Shown here piece after piece: positions 1 through 5,490 of a stretch of 5,634 nucleotides of DNA. Under the pieces are notes generated by a model. The model ran no database searches. It was not told where the DNA came from and saw only the letters and a list, made by a program, of their open reading frames with translations. The position numbers were made by a program, and so were the translations under genes. The DNA comes from Candidatus Hydrothermarchaeota archaeon (GTDB lineage Archaea; Hydrothermarchaeota; Hydrothermarchaeia; Hydrothermarchaeales; BMS3B): the NCBI GenBank assembly GCA_015521945.1, contig WANG01000037.1:1-5634 (forward strand), given 5' to 3'. Positions within the stretch are counted from its first letter, which is position 1; the number at the start of each line of letters is the position of its first letter.

Positions 1-123
1 GAGCGCTTCGGCAGCGTTGCTGGAGTGTTTGGCGCCTCCGCCGAGGAGCTCATGCAGGTGCAGGGCATCGGGGAGAAGACGGCCAAGGAGATAAGGAGGG
101 TGGTTGAGGCGCTGTACGGGTAG
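1..123 (+). CDS. C-terminal helix-hairpin-helix tail of a Hef/XPF-family repair nuclease or helicase (5' end outside window)
   Basis: Reading frame 1 is open from the first base and stops at TAG 121-123, giving the last 40 residues of a protein. The fragment runs FGSVAGVFGASAEELMQV and then QGIGEKTAKEIRRVV, which is the second half of a tandem helix-hairpin-helix: a hairpin GIG followed by a basic helix that contacts the DNA backbone. In archaea this 'FGS...F.AS.EEL..V.GIG.KTA..I' pattern is most typical of the C-terminus of ERCC4/XPF nucleases such as Hef, which cut branched DNA at stalled forks. UvrC has a similar tail but usually a different sequence around the hairpin, so it is the main alternative. 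The nuclease and any helicase domain lie left of the window, so the exact family is inferred. The gene converges on the cytochrome gene, with 17 bases between the two stop codons. Confidence 0.68.
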   Translation, partial: ERFGSVAGVFGASAEELMQVQGIGEKTAKEIRRVVEALYG

Positions 124-140
124 AGCTGCCCGCGGGATGC

Positions 141-785
141 CTACTGCTTTATGGAGCTGAAGGTTATGCTCCACCCGTCGTAGCAGTCCGCCTGGGTGGT
201 GCACCCGCTATAAGTGGCGGTTATGTTCAGGTAGCTTCCTGGCTCAACGATGGTTACGTTGGCGCCGCGGGTGTGGCAGGCTATGCATGCCTCGTTTACA
301 CCGCTGAGCATGTCCTCTCCGTCAACTCCCGAGGCGTTCCTGCCGCGGTAGTAGAGGGGACGGTGGCCCTCTATGGTGGAGTTCTCAAACTCGGCGGTCA
401 CGTTGGTCTTGGTGTGGCAGGATTTGCACTCGGGGTTGTTGAAGTGGCAGAAGGAGCACTCCACGAGAGCGGCGGCGTGGAACTTTCCTGTGCCGCAGCA
501 GGAGGGGTTGTAGTAGGGGGAGTCCTGGGGCAGCCCGCCGACGTCTCCGTCGCCGTAGGAGGGTATGTGGCACCCCCTGCACGGCTTGGTGGCGAAGCCG
601 TGGGTGGTGTGCACCCCTCCCTTCTGAATCTCGGCGTGAACCTTGGGGTGGCAGGAGGTGCAGTCCACCTGGGTTCCATTCACGAAGGTGTGCTGCAGTG
701 AGAACTTGGCTGCCGCGTTTGGCATGGCGAGAGCGGCTACGGAGAGGAGGCCAACTGTGAGCATCATCAGTATCCTGGTGTCCAT
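141..785 (-). CDS. Exported five-heme c-type cytochrome, rich in N-glycosylation sequons
   Basis: The 214-residue product has an N-terminal Sec signal peptide (basic R4, hydrophobic core about 5-20, likely cleavage after AAA at 24-26). Five CxxCH heme c sites follow: CTSCH 42-46, CRGCH 69-73, CSFCH 110-114, CKSCH 120-124 and CIACH 167-171. Six other histidines (32, 50, 59, 62, 103, 141) are enough to give every heme a second His ligand, so a low-potential bis-His electron carrier is expected. There is no C-terminal membrane anchor or S-layer domain, so it should be a soluble or surface-assembled protein outside the membrane. Four extra cysteines (C96, C97, C195, C201) could form disulfides. 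Six N-x-S/T sequons (N36, N128, N135, N150, N176, N187) suggest heavy glycosylation. The size and heme spacing recall small multiheme cytochromes of anaerobic archaea, including ones that polymerise into conductive filaments; that role is inference. ATG at 785 is chosen because it begins the signal peptide and lies about 16 nt from the predicted transcript start. Confidence 0.92.
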   Translation of the reverse strand: MDTRILMMLTVGLLSVAALAMPNAAAKFSLQHTFVNGTQVDCTSCHPKVHAEIQKGGVHTTHGFATKPCRGCHIPSYGDGDVGGLPQDSPYYNPSCCGTGKFHAAALVECSFCHFNNPECKSCHTKTNVTAEFENSTIEGHRPLYYRGRNASGVDGEDMLSGVNEACIACHTRGANVTIVEPGSYLNITATYSGCTTQADCYDGWSITFSSIKQ

Positions 786-821
786 CCGCTCAACCCTTGG
801 TATTTCTTTTGTGCTGTGGGG

Positions 822-840
822 TTATATTAATTTTTTCTTT
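822..840 (-). promoter_or_regulatory. Archaeal BRE/TATA promoter for the multiheme cytochrome
   Basis: Read on the - strand, an A-rich BRE-like stretch AAAGAAAAAA (840-831) is followed directly by TTAATATAAC (830-821). This is the most AT-rich spot in the window. Transcription starting about 25 bases downstream would begin near 801, giving a short leader of about 15 nt before the ATG at 785. That leader has only a weak purine motif (GGGTTGAG) and no clear Shine-Dalgarno. Confidence 0.62.
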
Positions 841-912
841 AACTCCCGAGGCTCAGCGGTGGCGTGGTCTCCTGACCCGGGCAGCACATGCCATGCAGAA
901 GGGTGGGGAAGG

Positions 913-919
913 TTTATTA
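913..919 (+). promoter_or_regulatory. Possible TATA element for the FAD-dependent reductase
   Basis: TTTATTA lies 28-34 bases before the ATG at 947, the spacing expected for a leaderless or nearly leaderless archaeal transcript. The preceding bases (GGGGAAGG) are only a mediocre BRE. No Shine-Dalgarno precedes the ATG, which fits a leaderless message. If real, it forms a divergent control region with the cytochrome promoter. Confidence 0.42.
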
Positions 920-946
920 GACAGGCGGGATACAACACTCACTCCG

Positions 947-2038
947 ATGTACGATGCGGTTATCGCAGGAGCGGGGTTCGCAGGTCTTGCCACCGCCTAC
1001 TTCGCAAGGGAGTGCAGGGTGCTGGTGGTGGAGAGGGAGGCGGAGCTTGGAGCAAGGCAGCGCTCAACCTGCGCGGCGCCTGTGAGCTGGATTAGGCGCC
1101 TGGGGGCTGGGAGCAGCGTGCTGTGGGAGTTTGATAGGGTGGTGATACACTCCCCCTCGGGGCATGAGGCGCGGATTCCTCTGCCGGAGAGGTACTGCAC
1201 CATTGACTACGCGGAGTTCTGCAGGCGGGTTGCCGAGAGCCTGGATGCGGAGCTTGCCCTGGGCACGAGGGTAACGGGTGCCACCGTGGACGGGGAGGGG
1301 GCGGTGATGCACACCGACTCCGGCAGCTTCTCGGGGGAGATGCTGGTGGACGCCACGGGGTGGCGGGCGGTGGTTGCCTCCAGCCTGCGCAGGGGGTATG
1401 CGCCAGCGAGGGGGAGGATAACCGCCCTTGAAACCGTGGGGGAGTACGATGCGCGGGATGTGCACATCTACTACGGGAGCAGGCTGGTGCCAGGTGGGTA
1501 CGCATGGGTGTTTCCGGTGGGGAACGGAAGGGCGAGGATAGGCCTGGGGAGCATGCGCACCCTGAAGCTGCCAAAGCTTAACCGCAGGTTCTTAGAGTTC
1601 CTGGGGGTGGAGCGGGCTGAAGGCACCCACCACGGGGGAGTTATACCCTGCGAGGGGCTGAGGGAGCCCGTGGTTTCGCAGGTGTTCGTGGTTGGGGATG
1701 CTGCCGGGCAGGTGCTCCCGAGCACTGCCGAGGGTATCAGGAAGTGCTTTGAGTTCGCCGAGGTGTGCGGGAGGCTCATGAGCAGGGTGGCTGCGGGAGA
1801 GCTGAGCAGGGAGGAGGCGCTGAGGAGGTACGCAGCCAGGGTGGAGGAGGAGAGGGGGTTCTACAGGAGCATGCTGAGGGTGCAGGAGGTGGTGTACAGG
1901 CTGCCCGACAGGGCGATGGATGTGATAATAGGCAGGATAAACGACCCCACGGCTAAGAGGCTGAGCGATATGTACTTCAGGGGGGAGATAGGGATGAGCG
2001 TGCTGGGGGTGCTGAGGAGCGCCCTCCTGGGAAGGTAG
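947..2038 (+). CDS. FAD-dependent oxidoreductase of the geranylgeranyl reductase-like family
   Basis: The 363-residue protein opens with a Rossmann dinucleotide-binding motif, GAGFAG at 8-13, with acidic E29 at the end of the second strand to bind the ADP ribose of FAD. A CAAP turn follows at 42-45, then DATG at 135-138, GGYAWVFP at 183-190, and the second FAD signature VVGDAAGQ at 248-255. The YxWxFP block with a following GxGxxxxGLG-like stretch is characteristic of geranylgeranyl reductases, which saturate isoprenoid chains of archaeal ether lipids, chlorophyll or menaquinone. Family members are often 390-450 residues, so this is a short one. The CAAP variant differs from the more usual C-[GA]-[GE]-G turn, so the true substrate is uncertain; it may be a paralogue rather than the main lipid enzyme. 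The frame is open upstream to 797, but the domain begins exactly at MYDAVIAGAG and a TATA-like element sits inside the upstream extension, so ATG 947 is preferred. It is transcribed divergently from the cytochrome gene. Confidence 0.85.
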   Translation: MYDAVIAGAGFAGLATAYFARECRVLVVEREAELGARQRSTCAAPVSWIRRLGAGSSVLWEFDRVVIHSPSGHEARIPLPERYCTIDYAEFCRRVAESLDAELALGTRVTGATVDGEGAVMHTDSGSFSGEMLVDATGWRAVVASSLRRGYAPARGRITALETVGEYDARDVHIYYGSRLVPGGYAWVFPVGNGRARIGLGSMRTLKLPKLNRRFLEFLGVERAEGTHHGGVIPCEGLREPVVSQVFVVGDAAGQVLPSTAEGIRKCFEFAEVCGRLMSRVAAGELSREEALRRYAARVEEERGFYRSMLRVQEVVYRLPDRAMDVIIGRINDPTAKRLSDMYFRGEIGMSVLGVLRSALLGR

Positions 2039-2070
2039 CTTCTACGCCAGAGGCGCCGTGGCAGAACCGT

Positions 2071-2087
2071 AACAAAAGATTTATATT
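2071..2087 (+). promoter_or_regulatory. Archaeal BRE/TATA promoter of ppsA
   Basis: AACAAAAGA (2071-2079), a purine-rich BRE-like element, runs into TTTATATT (2080-2087), a near-ideal archaeal TATA box in otherwise GC-rich DNA. Initiation about 25 bases downstream would fall near 2108, leaving a leader of about 65 nt before ppsA. This is the best promoter match in the window. Confidence 0.75.
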
Positions 2088-2117
2088 CTGCCGGAGGAGA
2101 GCTTTCTGAGTAGGGTG

Positions 2118-2162
2118 ATGCGGATACTGGGAGGTGTCCCCGAGCTTGTAATACCTGTTTAG
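2118..2162 (+). other. Possible 14-codon upstream ORF in the ppsA leader
   Basis: ATG 2118 opens a frame reading MRILGGVPELVIPV and stopping at TAG 2160-2162. An in-frame GTG directly precedes the ATG. The predicted transcript start lies only about 10 nt upstream, so it could be translated in leaderless fashion. Its stop codon overlaps the first bases of the ppsA Shine-Dalgarno, an arrangement that would allow terminating ribosomes to influence ppsA initiation. The ORF is short enough to arise by chance, and it could equally be untranslated leader. Confidence 0.28.
2122..2139 (+). other. Small hairpin in the ppsA leader
   Basis: GGATAC (2122-2127) can pair with GTGTCC (2134-2139), forming six base pairs including one G-U, around a six-base loop (TGGGAG). 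It sits inside the possible upstream ORF. It is weak on its own and no known riboswitch class is recognised in this leader. Confidence 0.2.
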
Positions 2163-2166
2163 GAGG
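2161..2166 (+). promoter_or_regulatory. Shine-Dalgarno sequence of ppsA
   Basis: AGGAGG is separated by seven bases from the ATG at 2174. It fixes the ppsA start and is the clearest ribosome binding site in the window. Confidence 0.78.
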
Positions 2167-2173
2167 AACAGGG

Positions 2174-4441
2174 ATGAGGACGATTGCATGGTTTGATGAG
2201 CTGAGCAGTGAGGATGTGGGTGTTGCGGGTGGTAAAGGTGCGAACCTGGGAGAGCTTGTGAAAGCCGGGATGCCCGTGCCTCCGGGATTTGTGGTGACGG
2301 TCAGAGCCTACTACCAGTTTCTGGAGCATACGGGGCTGAAGGACAGGATAATGGAGATACTGAGAAACTGCAACGTTGACGACAGCGATGACCTGAACAG
2401 GGCTTCCAGGGAGATAAGGGAGCTTATTTCTGGTGTAGAGGTGCCGGAGGAGCTGTCCAAGGAGATAATGGGCAGCTACAGGAAGCTGTGTGAGGTGTGC
2501 GGAGAGAGCGAGGTGCCCGTGGCTGTCAGAAGCTCTGCCACGGCTGAGGATTTGCCGGATGCGAGTTTTGCGGGACAGCAGGAGACTTTTCTCAACGTTC
2601 GTGGCAGCCAGCTTGTTGAGAAGGTGCGGAGCTGCTGGAGCTCTCTTTTCACGCCCAGGGCGATATTCTACAGGGAGAAGAAGGGGTTCCAGCACGAGAA
2701 GGTTGGCATAGCCGTGGTCGTGCAGAAGATGGTGAACGCCGAGAAGGCGGGGGTGATGTTCACGGCTCATCCTTCCACGGGGGAGAGGGATAAGATAGTT
2801 ATTGAGGCTGCCTTCGGGCTCGGAGAGTCCGTGGTCTCCGGAGCTGTTACACCCGACCACTACGAGGTTGAGAAGGAGACGGGCAGGGTGATAAAGAAGG
2901 AGGTTGGGGTTAAGGCGAGCAAGCTGGTGAGGGATGAGAACGGCAGCACCGTGGAGGTAAAGCTGGATGCGGAGGAGGCGAGGGCGCAGGTGCTGAGCGA
3001 TGAGGAGATAGCGAAGCTTGCGGAGTTCGGCAGGAGGGTGGAGGAGCACTTCGGCTCCCCCCAGGACATTGAGTGGGCTATTGAGGGTGGCAGCATCTAC
3101 CTGCTCCAGTCCAGAGCCATAACCGTGCTCTACCAGGAGGAAAAGGGCGACGTCGGGGAGGAGCAGGAGGAGCCCATGGAGGTGCTGGTCAAGGGGCTGG
3201 GCGCAAGCCCCGGCACTGGCTCGGGCAGGGTGAAGGTTATAGGGAGCCTGGAGGAGCTGAGCAAGGTTGAGCAGGGGGACGTGCTGGTAACCACCATGAC
3301 CAACCCCGACATGGTGCCGGCGATGAAGCGCGCCTCCGCCATAGTTACCGATGAGGGCGGAATGACGTGCCACGCCGCCATAATATCCAGGGAGCTGGGC
3401 ATACCCTGCGTGGTGGGCACGGGCAATGCCACCAAGGTGCTAAGGGACGGCATGGAGGTCACGGTTGACGGTGCGAGGGGCGTGGTGTATAAGGGGAGGG
3501 TGGAGAAGAAGGAGGAAGAGCGGGTTCAGGTGGCTCAGGCTGCTCCGAAGGTGGTAACCGCCACGGAGGTGAAGGTGAACCTCAGCATACCCGAGATAGC
3601 CGAGAGGGTGGCGCCCGGAGCGGATGGCGTGGGGCTGCTGAGGGTTGAGCACATGATTCTGGGCACAGGGGAGCACCCCATGAACTTCATACGTGACGGG
3701 AGAGAGGAGGTGCTGGTGAACAAGATAGCCGACGGGGTGCGCAAGGTCGCCCAGGCGTTCTACCCCAAGCCCGTGTGGTACCGAACCTTGGATGCGCCCA
3801 CCGACGAGTTCAGGAGCCTTAAGGGGGGCGAGGAGGAGCCCCACGAGCACAACCCCATGCTCGGGTGGCGCGGGGTGCGCAGGGCTATTGATGAGCCGGA
3901 GCTGATGCTTGCCGAGTTCAAGGCTATAAGGAAGCTGGTGGATGAGGGGTACACCAACATCGGGGTGATGATTCCCTTAGTGCAGCACCCGGAGGAGCTT
4001 AGAAAGGCGAAGGAGATCGCTAAGAAGGCGGGGCTGGAGCCCCACAGGGATGTGAAGTTCGGGATAATGGTGGAGATTCCCGCGGCGGCTCTGATAATAG
4101 AGGAGTTCATAAAGGAGGGGATAGACTTCATAAGCTTCGGCACCAACGACCTGACCCAGTACACCTTAGCGGTGGACAGGAACAACGAGAGGGTTGCCAA
4201 GCTCTACTCCGAGAAGCACCCCGCGGTGCTGAAGCTGATTGAGATGGTCATAAGGGCGTGCAGGGAGCACGGGGTTGAGACCAGCATCTGCGGGCAGGCT
4301 GGCAGCGACCCCGAGGTTGCCAGAAAGCTGGTGGAGTTCGGCATCACCAGCATCTCCGCCAATCCGGATGCGGTGGACAGGATACGGGAGATTGTGGCAA
4401 GGACAGAGATGAGGTTGCTGCTGGACAGTGTCAGGAAGTAG
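2174..4441 (+). CDS. ppsA: Phosphoenolpyruvate synthase (pyruvate, water dikinase)
   Basis: This 755-residue cytoplasmic enzyme makes phosphoenolpyruvate, AMP and phosphate from pyruvate, ATP and water, feeding gluconeogenesis. Three domains are visible in order. The N-terminal ATP-grasp/pyruvate-phosphate-dikinase domain (about 1-320) starts with GGKGANLGEL (19-28) and contains VAVRSSATAEDLPDASFAGQ with R119. An acidic linker (about 322-335) leads to the swivelling phosphohistidine domain (about 335-450), with catalytic H400 in GGMTCHAAIISRELGIP. The C-terminal PEP/pyruvate TIM barrel (about 460-750) carries R537 in RTLDAPTDE, R566 in NPMLGWRGVR, the metal-ligand segment GIMVEIP with E634, FGTNDLTQYT from F655, and catalytic C706 in SICGQAG. 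All key residues are present and the length matches archaeal PpsA (E. coli PpsA is 792). The start is supported by AGGAGG seven bases upstream. The gene has its own strong promoter and overlaps the start of the SpoIIM-like gene, suggesting co-transcription. No signs of damage or recent transfer are seen. Confidence 0.97.
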   Translation: MRTIAWFDELSSEDVGVAGGKGANLGELVKAGMPVPPGFVVTVRAYYQFLEHTGLKDRIMEILRNCNVDDSDDLNRASREIRELISGVEVPEELSKEIMGSYRKLCEVCGESEVPVAVRSSATAEDLPDASFAGQQETFLNVRGSQLVEKVRSCWSSLFTPRAIFYREKKGFQHEKVGIAVVVQKMVNAEKAGVMFTAHPSTGERDKIVIEAAFGLGESVVSGAVTPDHYEVEKETGRVIKKEVGVKASKLVRDENGSTVEVKLDAEEARAQVLSDEEIAKLAEFGRRVEEHFGSPQDIEWAIEGGSIYLLQSRAITVLYQEEKGDVGEEQEEPMEVLVKGLGASPGTGSGRVKVIGSLEELSKVEQGDVLVTTMTNPDMVPAMKRASAIVTDEGGMTCHAAIISRELGIPCVVGTGNATKVLRDGMEVTVDGARGVVYKGRVEKKEEERVQVAQAAPKVVTATEVKVNLSIPEIAERVAPGADGVGLLRVEHMILGTGEHPMNFIRDGREEVLVNKIADGVRKVAQAFYPKPVWYRTLDAPTDEFRSLKGGEEEPHEHNPMLGWRGVRRAIDEPELMLAEFKAIRKLVDEGYTNIGVMIPLVQHPEELRKAKEIAKKAGLEPHRDVKFGIMVEIPAAALIIEEFIKEGIDFISFGTNDLTQYTLAVDRNNERVAKLYSEKHPAVLKLIEMVIRACREHGVETSICGQAGSDPEVARKLVEFGITSISANPDAVDRIREIVARTEMRLLLDSVRK

Positions 4442-5030
4442 AGAGCCCTGGGGCGAGGTGCTCGGCTCCTACCTTCAGGGGCTGTACCTCTTCGCCGCAG
4501 GGGCGCTTGCGGGTGTGCTGGGGATAACCCTGCTGTACTTCCTCTCCCCCGGAGCGGAGAGCGTGGCGAGCGATGCCCTTAGCAGGGTGGCCTCGGCGAA
4601 GGTGGTGGTGCTGGAGAAGGCTGGTTTAAGGACGGAGCTGAGCATCCTCTTCTCCAACCTCATTGCAATAGCGGCGGTGATGAGCCTGCCGGCTGCGGTT
4701 TACCGCTTGGAGGGGGAGCGGCGCTTCGCCTACGAGCGCCTTCCGAGGCTGCTCATGGTTGCAGCCGGGGCTCTGAGCATCGGCGCCTTCTCTCCGCCTT
4801 TGGTGTCCCCCCTCTTCCCCTTCTACCTCCTCTACCTCCTGCCCCACGGGGTGCTGGAGTTCAGCGCCATCGCTTTAGCCTACACCGTTGCCACCGCAAG
4901 GGTTCCAGAGCTGAGCAGGCAGCTTGCTGCCCTCTCGGTTCTCCTGCTCGTCCCCAGCTCGTTTATAGAGGTGAACCTCTCCATGAAGTTTGCCCTCAGG
5001 ATGGCGGAGCTTCTGGGCTACTTCGGCTGA
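4428..5030 (+). CDS. SpoIIM/DUF95-like integral membrane protein
   Basis: The 200-residue product has about five hydrophobic segments: roughly 18-39, 72-92, 106-121, 128-157 and 166-181. The fourth holds LLPHGVLEF (137-145), the Pro-His-Gly...Glu signature of the stage II sporulation protein M family. The fifth ends in SSFIEVNLS, resembling the family's 'AFIE' C-terminal motif. In sporulating Bacillus the protein belongs to the engulfment machinery; archaea do not sporulate and the role of their homologues is not established. Translation is placed at GTG 4428, which overlaps the ppsA stop by 14 bases and has no strong Shine-Dalgarno, so it is probably coupled to ppsA. An in-frame GTG at 4458, preceded by GGGGCGAG and lying 16 bases past the ppsA stop, is a reasonable alternative that still keeps all membrane segments. 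The gene ends convergently, overlapping the RNase HI gene by 13 bases. Confidence 0.76.
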   Translation: MSGSREPWGEVLGSYLQGLYLFAAGALAGVLGITLLYFLSPGAESVASDALSRVASAKVVVLEKAGLRTELSILFSNLIAIAAVMSLPAAVYRLEGERRFAYERLPRLLMVAAGALSIGAFSPPLVSPLFPFYLLYLLPHGVLEFSAIALAYTVATARVPELSRQLAALSVLLLVPSSFIEVNLSMKFALRMAELLGYFG

Positions 5031-5431
5031 GCTCCGGCGCCGAGCACCTCCGAGCACATGGCGTCGCACCTCTTCACGTACCTGTCGCTCCTCCTGACCT
5101 CCCTGAAGCTAACCCTGCGGAAGCTCTCAGCCAGCTTCAGCACCCTGGAATGGAGCTTCCTGAGGTGCTCCTTCCTGACCGCGTACCTGCCGGTGAGCTG
5201 CCTGACAACCAGCTGGCTGTCGGAGAAAACCTCCACCTCGGTGCACCCGAGCTCGGCAGCCTTCTCAAGGGCGTGTATAACCGCCCTGTACTCGGCGGTG
5301 TTGTTGGTGGCTCTGCCCATGTACCCGCAATCTGCCCACACCTCCCTGCCGTCTCTGAGTATGAGGTACGCCCAGGCGGCTCTGCCGGGGTTGCCCCGTG
5401 ATGCGCCGTCGGTGTAAATCCTGCACCTCAT
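5018..5431 (-). CDS. rnhA: Ribonuclease HI
   Basis: This 137-residue cytoplasmic endonuclease should cut the RNA strand of RNA-DNA hybrids such as R-loops and primers. Counting from ATG 5431, it shows the type I RNase H fold with all four metal-binding carboxylates: D8 in YTDGASRGNPG, E47 in TNNTAEY, D71 in FSDSQLV, and D123 in the C-terminal stretch VKRCDAMCSE. The length fits the compact archaeal/bacterial enzymes (E. coli RnhA is 155), and there is no N-terminal hybrid-binding extension. The last motif carries cysteines either side of the aspartate (C122, C126) where ADxLA is more usual. The frame could begin at GTG 5440, adding three residues, but the TATA-like element is centred about 25 bases from ATG 5431, which favours a leaderless start there. 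It overlaps the end of the SpoIIM-like gene tail-to-tail by 13 bases. Confidence 0.94.
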   Translation of the reverse strand: MRCRIYTDGASRGNPGRAAWAYLILRDGREVWADCGYMGRATNNTAEYRAVIHALEKAAELGCTEVEVFSDSQLVVRQLTGRYAVRKEHLRKLHSRVLKLAESFRRVSFREVRRSDRYVKRCDAMCSEVLGAGAQPK

Positions 5432-5452
5432 GCCATGCACTGGGCGGGAGGG

Positions 5453-5467
5453 TTTAAGGAGTTTTCG
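5453..5467 (-). promoter_or_regulatory. Probable promoter of the RNase HI gene
   Basis: Read on the - strand, CGAAAAC (BRE-like, 5467-5461) is followed by CTTAAA (5458-5453), a TATA-like element. It is centred about 25 bases before ATG 5431, as expected for a leaderless transcript. No Shine-Dalgarno is present between it and the start. The 50-59 bp gap holding it follows the stop of the upstream - strand gene. Confidence 0.5.
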
Positions 5468-5490
5468 CAGCTACGGCGGGGGGATAAGCC

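Noticed and set aside
129..136. Perfect 8-bp palindrome CCCGCGGG between the convergent stop codons at the left end.
   Set aside because: It is too short for a convincing terminator, lacks a T-tract, and such GC palindromes are expected in DNA of this composition.
273..701. Open frame of 142 codons on the + strand opposite the cytochrome.
   Set aside because: It is Gly/Val/Ala-rich without motifs, while the - strand frame has a signal peptide and five heme sites.
831..840. T-rich run on the + strand as a possible archaeal terminator.
   Set aside because: No + strand gene ends before it; it is better explained as the A-rich BRE of the - strand cytochrome promoter.
797..946. In-frame upstream extension of the FAD reductase (50 extra codons beginning with a hydrophobic stretch).
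   Set aside because: The Rossmann fold begins right at ATG 947, and the extension contains the TATA-like element and part of the divergent cytochrome promoter region, so it is open by chance.
2049..2065. Inverted-repeat-looking GCCAGAGGCGCCGTGGC after the FAD reductase stop.
   Set aside because: Only the outer four base pairs match symmetrically, with mismatches inside and no T-run, so a terminator cannot be supported.
2159..3373. Long open frame of 404 codons on the - strand opposite ppsA.
   Set aside because: It mirrors a strongly conserved coding gene in GC-rich DNA. Its translation is low-complexity Leu/His-rich text with no recognisable domain.
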